Positions 1-8,100 of a DNA stretch of 64,000 bases are shown here, piece after piece. This stretch comes from Brachybacterium tyrofermentans. GTDB lineage: Bacteria > Actinomycetota > Actinomycetes > Actinomycetales > Dermabacteraceae. The notes under the pieces were generated by a model. It was not told the origin of the DNA. It searched no databases and was given only the letters and a program-made list of their open reading frames with translations. Numbering within the stretch: position 1 is the stretch's first letter; the number at the start of each line of letters is the position of its first letter. Both the position numbers and the translations under genes were made by a program. Location of the stretch: the NCBI RefSeq assembly GCF_014897585.1, contig NZ_JABUXW010000005.1, forward strand, positions 62,001-126,000, given 5' to 3'.

Positions 1-30
1 GGCCTATATGCGGGCTCGCTGCACGTATAA

Positions 31-103
31 GTCCCGTTGTCGCGACGGGCCTGTAAGTCCCGTTCCTGCGACGGGCCTGTAGGTCCCGTTCTTGCGACGG
101 GCC
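31..103. repeat. 26-bp tandem repeat with internal hairpins
   Basis: Nearly three head-to-tail copies (31-56, 57-82, 83-103) of a 26-bp unit. Each copy holds the inverted pair CCCGT...ACGGG around a 7-base loop, so the array can fold into three consecutive short hairpins. The loop bases vary while the arms are constant. It lies about 75 bp beyond the 3' end of the NlpC/P60 gene and may continue left of the window. A terminator cluster or intergenic minisatellite are both possible. Confidence 0.8.
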
Positions 104-178
104 GGGCCGGGCCAGCGGTGGGCTTGGCCAGGGGGTGGCTGAGGGCTGGTGTCGACGTGGGGATCGCGACTCGGCGGC

Positions 179-1297
179 TCAGCCGGCCAGGGCCACCCGT
201 CGGGCGCCGGCGTACTCGCCGATGGGGTCGTACTCGGTCAGCGACATGATCTCGACGCTGCGCGCGGCGTTGGGGGCCTGCATGATCAGGTCGTCCCCGA
301 TGTACAGGGCCACGTGGCGGATCGAGTCGCCACCCGGCTCGGATGCGAAGAACACCAGGTCGCCGCGCTGCAGGTCCTCCCGCTCCACCGGCTCCAGGCC
401 GGAGTGGTTCATCTGATCGCCGGCGTCGCGGTCGATCGAGATGCCGTGGTGGTGGAACAGCGTGTACGTGAAGCCCGAGCAGTCGAAACCGTAGGCGCTC
501 ACGCCGGCCCACAGGTAACGCAGCCCGAGGAACCGCTCGCCGGTGGCGACGATGTCCTCGACGGTGGGCAGCGGCGGCTGCTCGCCGTGCTCGCGCACCA
601 CGACGTCGTCGGCGGGCAGGTAGGCGTGACGCCCGCCGGGGACCGCGACCTTCACGGCCTTCGCGGTGCGGCCGAGCACCGGCAGGATCGTGTCGAAGGA
701 GACGTCGATCCCGGGGTGGTTGCCCGACGGGGTGCCGGTGAGGGTGCTGGTCAGAGCCGTGACGGTCGCGGTCGGTGCGGAGGCCGCCTGCTGGGCGAAG
801 TCCTCGTCGACCACGAGCTGCACGGTGGGCACCCAGCCGGGATAGCCGCGGGCGTCGCGCGGGGTGCCCTGTGCAGTGACCACGATGTGCGCCCAGTCGC
901 CGTCGATCTCGTCGACGATGACCTCGCTGCCCAGCACGGCCTGCGACTCGAGCTCGCCGGTCAGCCAGCGTCGCGGCTCGGTGTCCTGCATGTTCGCGTT
1001 CCAGGCGTCGAGGTCGACGGGGTTCGTGAGCGAGGGGTCATCGATGCCGGGACGGTTCGAGCCCGGCTCCACCCACAGCGTGGTGGCGGTGACCGCGACG
1101 TGCGCGGTGGCGCCGGGGGTGAGGCCCGCGCCCGGCTCGGGCAGGGTCGCCGGCCCGGCGGCCGGTGCGGCGGGGACCTCGGCCAGGGCAGGGGCGACGG
1201 CGCCGAGGCCGGCGACGGCGAGGCCGGCGGTGCCGGTCGCGGCCAGGCGCAGGCCGTCACGGCGGGTGAGGCGGACGGTGGGGGTGTGCGTGGACAT
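179..1297 (-). CDS. Secreted NlpC/P60 family peptidase with SH3-like domains
   Basis: Predicted exported cell-wall endopeptidase of 372 aa that would cleave gamma-D-Glu-diamino-acid bonds in peptidoglycan stem peptides. A twin-arginine-type signal (TRRDGLRLAATG followed by a hydrophobic stretch to about residue 39) precedes two SH3-like regions (about 60-160 and 175-235). The C-terminal NlpC/P60 domain (250-372) has catalytic Cys273 in FDCSG, His328 in RHVALYIG and a likely third polar residue at Asn343. I chose the ATG at 1297 because AAGGAGACTC lies just upstream. It is last in a three-gene operon with a dipeptide epimerase and a DUF819 membrane protein, an arrangement that suggests use of murein peptides, as in the ykf genes of Bacillus. 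Confidence 0.9.
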   Translation of the reverse strand: MSTHTPTVRLTRRDGLRLAATGTAGLAVAGLGAVAPALAEVPAAPAAGPATLPEPGAGLTPGATAHVAVTATTLWVEPGSNRPGIDDPSLTNPVDLDAWNANMQDTEPRRWLTGELESQAVLGSEVIVDEIDGDWAHIVVTAQGTPRDARGYPGWVPTVQLVVDEDFAQQAASAPTATVTALTSTLTGTPSGNHPGIDVSFDTILPVLGRTAKAVKVAVPGGRHAYLPADDVVVREHGEQPPLPTVEDIVATGERFLGLRYLWAGVSAYGFDCSGFTYTLFHHHGISIDRDAGDQMNHSGLEPVEREDLQRGDLVFFASEPGGDSIRHVALYIGDDLIMQAPNAARSVEIMSLTEYDPIGEYAGARRVALAG

Positions 1298-1396
1298 CTG
1301 GAGTCTCCTTCGACAGGTCCCCGAGCGGGGGCCGCAGGTCACGGGATGATGGGTGGGCGATCGGCTATCGGTCGAGAGCGCGGGTGGTCGCGCGGG

Positions 1397-2551
1397 TCAC
1401 TGATCACCTCCGGACGGATCGACGTCGGCTCGGAGGCGCTCGAGCCCGAGGCCCGGCCCGCCGAGCAGGCGCAGCCAGCCGTCCTCCTGGACGTAGCCGC
1501 CGGCAGGGACATCGGAGGCGAACCAGAACGGCGGGTCGAGGTCGATCATCGTGATCGCCGGGTGGGCGATCGCGAGGTGGGCGGCGGCGGTGATCGAGAT
1601 ACGGGGCTCCATCATGGCGCCGACCATGCACTCCACCCCCGCCTCGAGGGCGACGTCCGCGATGGCCAGGGCCCCGCGCAGACCGCCCGTCTTGGCGAGC
1701 TTGATGTTGAGCATGTCCACGGCGTCGGCCTCTACCAGGCGTCGGGCATCCTCGACGTTCCACACCGACTCATCCGCCATGATCGGCACCTCGACCGCGG
1801 CGGACACCCGGGCGAGGCCCTCGATGTTCGCCGCGGCCACCGGCTGCTCGACCAGATCGATCGGGAGACCGTCCGCGAGGAACCCGGTGATGATGTCGAT
1901 GGCCTGCTCCGGCACCCAGCCCTGGTTGGCGTCCAGCCGCAGCCGGACCCCGGGGGCCGCCTCGACGACCGCGGCCAGGCGGTGCCTGTCCTCCTCGATG
2001 TCGTGGCCGAGCTTGATCTTGAGGATCTGCTCGCCCCCGGCGACGGCCTCGCGGGCATGCCCGGCCATCACCTCGGGGTCCTCGAGGGAGATGGTCATGT
2101 CGTTGAGCAGACGATCTCCGGGGCGCCCGCCCAGCAGCTCCACCAGCGGCGCCCCGAGGCTCCGGGCCCAGGCGTCGTGCAGGGCCACCTCGAGCGCGGC
2201 CTTCGCACTCGTGGCCCCGTCGAGCGCGCCGGCAACCCGGGCGGAGAGCTCCGTGATGGTGCCGGTGGCGCCGACGACCGCAGTGCGCAGCGGCCCCTGC
2301 AGGGCGGCGGAGATGGTGCTCGCCGTCTCGCCGGTGACCGCGACGGTCTCCGCCGCGCTGCCCTGGCCGATCGTGCCGTCGGCCAGCTCGACCTCGGCGA
2401 CCACGTACTCGACCGCCTCGGTGCGGCGCGCCGCCGTCACGAAGGGGCGCAGCAGCGGGGCCCGGTGGCGGTGCGAGCGCACCGCCACCACGGCCAGGGG
2501 CGTGCTCAGCTGTGGTGCCGGGGCATCGCGGGGCGTGGATTCCTGGGTCAT
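1397..2551 (-). CDS. Dipeptide epimerase, enolase superfamily (L-Ala-D/L-Glu epimerase-like)
   Basis: Enolase-superfamily enzyme of 384 aa in the muconate-lactonising subgroup, closest in layout to L-Ala-D/L-Glu epimerases, which invert the D-Glu of murein dipeptides so that ordinary peptidases can finish degradation. The KxK catalytic motif is visible (ILKIKLGHD), followed by the three metal ligands in LDANQGW, VEQPV and ADESV and the opposite-face lysine in NIKLAKTGG. The start at 2551 follows a GAGAGGGG stretch and sits 14 bp after the DUF819 gene; the NlpC/P60 gene follows 99 bp later. Substrate is inferred from the operon: other dipeptide stereochemistries remain possible. Confidence 0.85.
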   Translation of the reverse strand: MTQESTPRDAPAPQLSTPLAVVAVRSHRHRAPLLRPFVTAARRTEAVEYVVAEVELADGTIGQGSAAETVAVTGETASTISAALQGPLRTAVVGATGTITELSARVAGALDGATSAKAALEVALHDAWARSLGAPLVELLGGRPGDRLLNDMTISLEDPEVMAGHAREAVAGGEQILKIKLGHDIEEDRHRLAAVVEAAPGVRLRLDANQGWVPEQAIDIITGFLADGLPIDLVEQPVAAANIEGLARVSAAVEVPIMADESVWNVEDARRLVEADAVDMLNIKLAKTGGLRGALAIADVALEAGVECMVGAMMEPRISITAAAHLAIAHPAITMIDLDPPFWFASDVPAGGYVQEDGWLRLLGGPGLGLERLRADVDPSGGDQ

Positions 2552-2565
2552 CGGGTTCCCCTCTC

Positions 2566-3717
2566 TCACAGCGCGGACATGAGCTGGGCGGCCATCAGGC
2601 CCACGAACGTGCCCAGGAACGAGCCGATCAGGGCGAACAGCACGCCGACCGGCACCAGCTGACGGTTGAAGGCCGCGGCGACGACGGGCGCGGAGGCGAT
2701 GCCTCCGATGTTCGCGGTCGAGGCCACGGCCAGGGAGAACAGCTCGGTCTTGGTGAGCTTCGCGTAGACCACCATGATCGCGGCGTGGATGATCAGCACG
2801 AGCAGGCCCATGAGCAGGTAGATCGGTGCCTGGGTGAGGGCGGAGAAGTCCGAGCCCGAGGCGATCTGACCGATCACCACGAACAGCATCAGGCCGGCGA
2901 CCTCGCTGGACCCGGCGGTCTCGCCGAGCGGCGTGAGGGCGATCAGCAGTCCCAGCACGGAGACGATGAGGATGGTCCAGGTGGTGGCGTTGACGACCGT
3001 GCCCCACTCCGGGAGCAGCCCGCCGACCCAGATCGCGAGGGTGGAGACGAAGATCGAGCCGAACACGACGATCGACAGCGACGCAGCGGTGACCGGCTTC
3101 TTGTCGGTCTCATAGGCTCCTTCATGGGCGTCGAGGTAGGAGGTGTCCGCCTTGGTCCACTTGTTGAACTTGGGGGACACGGCGACCGAGGCGAACATCG
3201 CCATCAGCCAGACGGAGTAGATGATCGTGTCGGTGATCAGGGCATAGCCGAAGATCGACTCCGGTGCCTGCAGGATGTCCTGCACGGCGACCATGTTGGC
3301 GCTGCCGCCGGTCCAGGAGGCCAGCAGGGCGCCGAACACCTTCCAGGCCTCGGTGTGCACGAAGCTCTGGAAGACGACGTACACCCCGACCATCCCCAGG
3401 AACAGCGAGGCTGCGGCGACGAAGTACGTCAGCAGCAGCTTCGGGCCGAGCTTGATGATCTTGCGCAGATCGCAGCCGAACAGGAACAGCAGGATCATCG
3501 CTGGCAGCAGCACGGTCTTGACCTGGGCGATGGGCTCGCGGGTCGCCTCGTCGTCGCCGAACACGCCGAGCGTGTTGAGAGCCGCGCACAGCAGGTACAT
3601 CAGCACCATGCCGGGCACGAACTTGAACAGTTTCCAGCCGGTCGTGCGCTCGAGCACGATCAGCACGCACGACAGTCCCAGCAGGACTCCGAGCATCAGC
3701 AGGCCATCGGTGATCAC
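2566..3717 (-). CDS. DUF819 family integral membrane protein (YjcL-like)
   Basis: Polytopic membrane protein of 383 aa with about ten hydrophobic segments and the DUF819 hallmarks (FLFGCDLRKI, ASWTGGSANM, NIGGIASAP). The family has no proven function; the repeated helical pattern and the conserved GGSAN and GGIASAP loops look transporter-like. GTG start at 3717 with GAGGAGATCT upstream. It opens the operon with the dipeptide epimerase and NlpC/P60 peptidase, so a role in moving wall-derived peptides or amino acids is a reasonable inference. A hairpin with a U-run ends 43 bp upstream. Confidence 0.85.
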   Translation of the reverse strand: MITDGLLMLGVLLGLSCVLIVLERTTGWKLFKFVPGMVLMYLLCAALNTLGVFGDDEATREPIAQVKTVLLPAMILLFLFGCDLRKIIKLGPKLLLTYFVAAASLFLGMVGVYVVFQSFVHTEAWKVFGALLASWTGGSANMVAVQDILQAPESIFGYALITDTIIYSVWLMAMFASVAVSPKFNKWTKADTSYLDAHEGAYETDKKPVTAASLSIVVFGSIFVSTLAIWVGGLLPEWGTVVNATTWTILIVSVLGLLIALTPLGETAGSSEVAGLMLFVVIGQIASGSDFSALTQAPIYLLMGLLVLIIHAAIMVVYAKLTKTELFSLAVASTANIGGIASAPVVAAAFNRQLVPVGVLFALIGSFLGTFVGLMAAQLMSAL

Positions 3718-3760
3718 GGGAGATCTCCTCGTCGGTCAGGAAGTCGCCGCCGTCGGGCAC

Positions 3761-3820
3761 AAAAAATCGGAAGCACCAGGGATCGCCGCCTCGGGCGAGG
3801 CGTGATCCGGGTGCTTCCGA
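3761..3820 (-). terminator. Intrinsic terminator after the DUF3870 gene, or leader attenuator of the DUF819 operon
   Basis: Three nested inverted repeats share one axis: TCGGAAGCACC (3767-3777) with its complement (3810-3820), GGATC/GATCC, and GCCTC/GAGGC around a 4-base loop. Read on the minus strand the stem is followed at once by six T (complement of 3761-3766), the textbook intrinsic terminator. It lies 50 bp past the DUF3870 stop but only 43 bp before the DUF819 start, so it could also act as a leader attenuator. Confidence 0.85.
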
Positions 3821-3869
3821 CGGGATCCGGTTCGGTGAGGTTCCGGGCAGACGGTGGGCGCTTTTGAAG

Positions 3870-4190
3870 TTAGGCGGTGACGTCGGCCGACAAGTCGCGG
3901 TACTTCGCGGCGGCGTTGCGCACTGCTGTGGCAAGCGCCCTCTGCGAGGACCCGTGGTACCTGTCGGTGATCGACTCCACCAGGGAATCGTCATCGAGCA
4001 ACGAACGACCCACCAGCAGTTCGCGAACGAACTCGACGGTGAGGGTCAGCGTGGCGGTGCAATCCGCTGCCGTGATGACGTGGGTCTCAGTATCGACGAT
4101 GAGACCGATGAAGAACAATCCCCACTGCGATGTGATCGGATTGTTGCTCGGCGCTTTGGCCTCGCCGGTGAGATAGATGGTGGTGCCCAT
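3870..4190 (-). CDS. DUF3870 domain protein
   Basis: Small protein of 106 aa matching the DUF3870 pattern: an N-terminal strand TIYLTGEAKAPSNNP, the central FFIGLIVDTETHVI segment, an absolutely typical ADCTAT turn, FVRELLVGRS and the C-terminal RYHGSSQRALATAVRNA helix. The family has no known biochemical function. No signal peptide or membrane helix is seen, so it should be cytoplasmic. The ATG at 4190 has no convincing Shine-Dalgarno sequence. It sits just upstream of the DUF819-epimerase-NlpC operon in the same direction but is separated from it by a strong terminator hairpin. Confidence 0.8.
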   Translation of the reverse strand: MGTTIYLTGEAKAPSNNPITSQWGLFFIGLIVDTETHVITAADCTATLTLTVEFVRELLVGRSLLDDDSLVESITDRYHGSSQRALATAVRNAAAKYRDLSADVTA

Positions 4191-4240
4191 GGGGGAAGCC
4201 TAAGCGGCAGCCCCCTGACAGACACCGCGGTCGAACCGGA

Positions 4241-4313
4241 CGACCGCGGCCGACGAGGGCCGACCGCGGCCGACGAGGGCCGACCGCGGCCGACGAGGGC
4301 CGACCGCGGCCGA
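4241..4313. repeat. 20-bp tandem repeat
   Basis: Three exact copies (4241-4260, 4261-4280, 4281-4300) and a 13-bp partial copy of a G+C-only-biased 20-bp unit containing the palindrome CCGCGG. It fills most of the gap between the secreted repeat protein (stop at 4352) and the DUF3870 gene. The copies being identical points to recent expansion. Confidence 0.9.
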
Positions 4314-4351
4314 GACGAATGCCGGCCGCGGTCGGGGAGTGGCTGGAGCGA

Positions 4352-5338
4352 TCAGCCCAGGTTCGCGGGGCCTGCCTCCGCGGCCTTCTGCTCGGCGGTG
4401 GCGCGACGGTCGGCGCGCTGGGAGTCGAGGCCATCGGCGTGGGCCTCGGGACCGGCGGTCGCGGCGAAGGCCTGGGCCTTCTGCGCAGCCGGTGCGAGGT
4501 CGGTGAACTGGCCGCCCATCTCCCCGCGCACGCGGTTGTCGGTGCCGGTCGGTGCCGGATCGTTGCCCTCGCCGGTCAGTGCGCCACGGATGATGTTGCC
4601 CGAGACGTCGACGCCGTCGAGGTTGTCCGAGAGGGTCACGTCGGAGCCGAAGTAGTTGCCGTCCTCGCAGTCGACGAGGCCGCCACCGGTGCCGAGCTGC
4701 ACGCCCGAGTTGCCGGTGAAGGTGGCCGCACCGTCGACCTCGCTGCTGCACAGGGAGGTGCCCTCTTCGTTCGCGGAGACGGTCAGTCCCTTCGCGAGGG
4801 TCGAGTCGATGATGTCGGTGTACAGCGTGTTCTCGCTGCTCACAGCGCCGTCGATGGTCACGGTCTGCAGGTGAACGAGGCCCTGCTCCACGGTGAGCTT
4901 GCCCCCGATCGAGGAGTCGTAGGAGTACAGGAAGGGATCGGCTCCGTCGACGGCACGCCCGGTGTAGGACCCGCCCAGGGCGGAGTCGTCGAGGTAGACG
5001 CCGTAGCCGCCCTTGCTGATCAGGTTTCCTGCCACCTCGGTGCCGGTGGCATCGAAGTAGCCCTCGGAGGAGACCACGACGCGGTCCGCGATGCTCGAGT
5101 CGGTCATGAGCAGATCGGCGCCGGCCTTCACCGTCACCTCGCCCTCGATGGTCACGCCGTCCAGCACGCAGGAGTCGCCCTTGTCGACGACGAGATCGCC
5201 GGGCACGGTGACGTCCGCGGCGTCCCCGTCGCAGTGGGTGGTCAGTGCCGCGGAGGCGGATCCGGCGCCGACGGCGAGGCCCGCGGAGGCGAGGGCGAGA
5301 GCGGAGAATGAGATGACAGTTCGGGAAAGGGGGCGCAC
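4352..5338 (-). CDS. Secreted protein with beta-helix-like repeats
   Basis: Exported protein of 328 aa of unknown function. A Sec signal peptide (basic start, hydrophobic residues 8-24, cleavage near AGSASA-AL) is followed by about 230 residues of short repeats rich in D, G, V and T, where strands such as TVPGDLVVD, VTIEGEVTV, DSSIADRVVV and STLAKGLTV recur every 20-25 residues. This is the look of a right-handed parallel beta-helix, common in pectate lyases and adhesins, but I see no catalytic motif. The last 50 residues are Ala/Glu/Gln-rich and probably helical. Two or three cysteines (after TTH, in SLCSSE, in VDCEDG) could form disulfides. GTG start at 5338 with AGGAG upstream. Confidence 0.75.
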   Translation of the reverse strand: MRPLSRTVISFSALALASAGLAVGAGSASAALTTHCDGDAADVTVPGDLVVDKGDSCVLDGVTIEGEVTVKAGADLLMTDSSIADRVVVSSEGYFDATGTEVAGNLISKGGYGVYLDDSALGGSYTGRAVDGADPFLYSYDSSIGGKLTVEQGLVHLQTVTIDGAVSSENTLYTDIIDSTLAKGLTVSANEEGTSLCSSEVDGAATFTGNSGVQLGTGGGLVDCEDGNYFGSDVTLSDNLDGVDVSGNIIRGALTGEGNDPAPTGTDNRVRGEMGGQFTDLAPAAQKAQAFAATAGPEAHADGLDSQRADRRATAEQKAAEAGPANLG

Positions 5339-5495
5339 GTCGGCTCCTAGTCGCGCCGGGCACGAAGGAGCGCCGGCGGCAGATGGGGGATGAGGTTCCT
5401 CCCCGACCGTACCGGCATGTGATCCACATCGCTGAGGAATGCGGACTTTAACGCTGAAACTTTTTACACCCGTTCACCCGACGGTCAGACTCGAG

Positions 5496-6635
5496 TCAGA
5501 GGTACTCGAGGTTGATCTCGTTCTCGGGGTGGAAGAACACGCTGGTGCGGGGCTTGGGGCGCACGTGGATCGTCGTATCGGGCTCGATGCCCTTGAAGCC
5601 GTGGTCCAGCCGGAGCACCAGCTGGCTCCCGCGCACGGACGCGGTCATGCCCTCTGTCTCCTGGGCGCGGCAGTGGAGGAAGGCCTCTCCGCCGAGCTTC
5701 TCCACCAGGCGCACCGTGAGGGGCATGCTGGCGCCGCCGTCCTCCGGCGCGGCGCCGTGGCCCACGATCTCCCAGTTCTCGGGGCGCACGCCCACGATGA
5801 CCTGGCCGGGGGTCTTCTCGGCGTACTCACGGGGCAAGTCCATGTCCAGGCCGTGGTCGGGGCCGAGCAGGGCGCGGCCGTCGGAGCTCACCGTGGCCCC
5901 GTCGATCAGGGTCATCGCCGGAGACCCGATGAAGCCGGCCACGAAGGTGTTGCCGGGGTGCTCATAGAGATGGGTGGGCTCGTCGACCTGCTGCAGCACG
6001 CCCTCGCGCAGCACGGCGACACGATCGCCCATGGTCATGGCCTCGGTCTGGTCGTGGGTGACGTACACCGTGGTCACACCCAGTTCGCGCTGCAGCGAGC
6101 CGATCTGGGCACGGGTGGACACCCGCAGCTTCGCGTCGAGGTTCGACAGCGGCTCGTCCATGCAGAACACCTTGGGGTTGCGCACGATCGAGCGGCCCAT
6201 GGCCACCCGCTGGCGCTGACCGCCGGACATCTGCGAGGGCTTCTTGTCCAGCAGCACCTCGAGCTCGAGCATCGCGGCGGCGCGCTCGACCTGCTGGGTG
6301 ATCTCCGCCTTCGGCATCTTCGCGTTCTGCAGGGCGAATGCCATGTTCTGGCGCGCGGTCATGTTCGGGTAGAGGGCGTAGGACTGGAACACCATGGCCA
6401 CGTCGCGATCCCGGGCGCGCAGCTCGCTGACGTCGACGTCGTCGATGAGGACGGTTCCCTCGTCGATCGGTTCGAGCCCGGCCAGCATCCGCATCGCGGT
6501 GGACTTCCCGCTGCCGGACGGCCCCACCAGCACCAGGAACTCCCCGTCGGCGACGGTGAGCGAGACCCGGTTGACCGCGGGAGGGCGGGACGGGTCGTAG
6601 ATGCGGGAGGCCTGCTGGTACTCGACGGTGGCCAT
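5496..6635 (-). CDS. ugpC: Sugar ABC importer ATPase, UgpC/MsmK type
   Basis: Energising subunit of 379 aa for a carbohydrate-uptake ABC importer. Walker A GPSGSGKST is at residues 38-46, the Q-loop in VFQSYALYP, the signature MSGGQRQR, Walker B VFCMDEPLSNLD and the switch histidine in VTHDQTEA. The C-terminal 130 residues form the regulatory OB-type domain (TGIG/TOBE pattern with VGVRPENW). It is the last gene of a four-gene run (two permeases, binding protein, ATPase), and in many actinobacteria such an ATPase also serves other importers; three other importers in this window lack an ATPase gene of their own. The Ugp name is by resemblance. Confidence 0.88.
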   Translation of the reverse strand: MATVEYQQASRIYDPSRPPAVNRVSLTVADGEFLVLVGPSGSGKSTAMRMLAGLEPIDEGTVLIDDVDVSELRARDRDVAMVFQSYALYPNMTARQNMAFALQNAKMPKAEITQQVERAAAMLELEVLLDKKPSQMSGGQRQRVAMGRSIVRNPKVFCMDEPLSNLDAKLRVSTRAQIGSLQRELGVTTVYVTHDQTEAMTMGDRVAVLREGVLQQVDEPTHLYEHPGNTFVAGFIGSPAMTLIDGATVSSDGRALLGPDHGLDMDLPREYAEKTPGQVIVGVRPENWEIVGHGAAPEDGGASMPLTVRLVEKLGGEAFLHCRAQETEGMTASVRGSQLVLRLDHGFKGIEPDTTIHVRPKPRTSVFFHPENEINLEYL

Positions 6636-6673
6636 GGTGTTCCTCGTGCTCCTTCAGGGGGTCGGTCGGGTGC

Positions 6674-7987
6674 TCACAGGTTGGGGGTGATGTCCCGGTC
6701 GATGACCTTCTGCGTCTCGTCCTGCAGGTCCTTCATGACGGTCGCGACGTCCTCCTGGGCGATCGCGATGCGGTCCAGACCGGCACCGATGCGCTGACCG
6801 CCGCCGCTGACGAACACGCGGGCGTAGTCCTGCGGCGCCGTGTTCTCGCTCAGCTGGCGGATCGCCGTCATGGCGTTGGGGTTCTCCTCGAGGTACTTCG
6901 TCTCCTCGGCGTCCTCCATCGCGGACTTCCGCACCGGCATGTACCCGGTGGCCTGGCTGAACGTGATGGTGTTCTGCGTGCTGGTCAGGAAGTCCGCGAA
7001 CTTCATGGCCATCACCTTGCGTTCGTCGCTGATGCCCTCGGGGATCGCGATGCCGGCGCCGCCGGTGCAGGCGCCGGGCGTCGGGCCTGGCAGATAGGTG
7101 GTGTGGAAGTCGAACTCCGCGGATTCCTTCAGGCCGCCCAGGGATCCGGTGGACTGCAGCAGCCCCGAGGAGTTGCCGATGGAGAACGCGTTGGCGGCGT
7201 CCTTCTCGATGCCGATGTGTCCCGCGGCGACCTGCTCCTGGAGGAAGGTCGCGGCGTCGATCGAGCCCTGCTCGGTGAACGTCGGGGTCCACTCCTTGGA
7301 GTAGTTGCCGCCGAAGGTCCAGATGATCCCCTGGAAGAACCAGTCGAGGTAGTCGGAGCCGTCCGGGATGACGATGGCGGGCTTGCCGCCGTTCGCGTCG
7401 AGGATCTTCGGGGCCCATTCGGCGAACTGCTCCCAGGTCTCCGGGCCCTTGTCGGTGGGCAGCCCGGCCTTCTTCATCACCTCGGTGTTGAAGTACATGA
7501 GGGTCGTGGAGCGCGAGTACGGCATGCCGTAGTGCTTGCCGTCGTACTCGTAGTCCTCGCGCAGGGTGTCCACGAAGTCGTCCGAGTCGACCTCGGCCTC
7601 CTTCCACAGGTCGTCCATCGCGGTGGTGGTGCCGGTGAAGGCGAAGTTGAACCAGGTGACGTCCGAGGCCACGATCAGGTCGGGCAGGCCGCCGCCGGCG
7701 AGCGCGGCGTTGAACTTCTGGCCGAGCTCCTCGTAACTGGCGCCGCCGTCGATGAGCTTCGCCTGGTTGTCGGGGTTGTCCTTGTTCCAGGCGTCGATGA
7801 TCTTCTGCTCGAGGTCCTTCGAGCTGCCGGGGTGGTTGGACCAGAACTGGATGGAGCCGTCGCCCTCCTCGCCCTTGCCGCCACCGCCGCCGCCGGCGGA
7901 GGTGGAGCCCCCGGCGCAGGCGGCCAGTGCCAGGGCTGCGCTGCCGGCTCCGGCCATTCCGAGAAGTGAACGTCGCGTCGTTGCCAT
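6674..7987 (-). CDS. ugpB: Ugp-like extracellular solute-binding lipoprotein
   Basis: Family-1 solute-binding protein of 437 aa. A twin-arginine lipoprotein signal (TTRRSLLGMAG ... LALAACAGG) anchors it outside the membrane, followed by a Gly/Ser linker. The mature part shows the two-lobe pattern, with a C-terminal TGYMPVRKSAM segment that is characteristic of UgpB-type proteins binding glycerol-3-phosphate or its diesters. ATG at 7987 is preceded by CGGAGAT. It lies between the second permease and the ATPase of the same operon. The substrate could equally be a sugar; the sequence alone does not settle it. Confidence 0.85.
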   Translation of the reverse strand: MATTRRSLLGMAGAGSAALALAACAGGSTSAGGGGGGKGEEGDGSIQFWSNHPGSSKDLEQKIIDAWNKDNPDNQAKLIDGGASYEELGQKFNAALAGGGLPDLIVASDVTWFNFAFTGTTTAMDDLWKEAEVDSDDFVDTLREDYEYDGKHYGMPYSRSTTLMYFNTEVMKKAGLPTDKGPETWEQFAEWAPKILDANGGKPAIVIPDGSDYLDWFFQGIIWTFGGNYSKEWTPTFTEQGSIDAATFLQEQVAAGHIGIEKDAANAFSIGNSSGLLQSTGSLGGLKESAEFDFHTTYLPGPTPGACTGGAGIAIPEGISDERKVMAMKFADFLTSTQNTITFSQATGYMPVRKSAMEDAEETKYLEENPNAMTAIRQLSENTAPQDYARVFVSGGGQRIGAGLDRIAIAQEDVATVMKDLQDETQKVIDRDITPNL

Positions 7988-8100
7988 GTCGATCTCCGAT
8001 TCGTGTGGTGGTGCGGGGACGGTGCGGGGCCGACGGATAGCGGCCGGGTCGAGGAAGGGGGCGGGGGAGAGGGTAGGGCGCGGTGTTCGGCGCCCGGCCA

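Noticed and set aside
31-103. Possible CRISPR repeats
   Set aside because: Units are directly adjacent without spacers and only 26 bp long including the variable loop; no cas gene in the window.
149-2662. Very long open frame (over 800 codons) on the plus strand antisense to the NlpC and epimerase genes
   Set aside because: Composition is typical of the shadow frame of high-G+C genes (Gly/Asp/Arg/His repeats), no family motifs; the opposite strand holds clear enzymes with catalytic residues.
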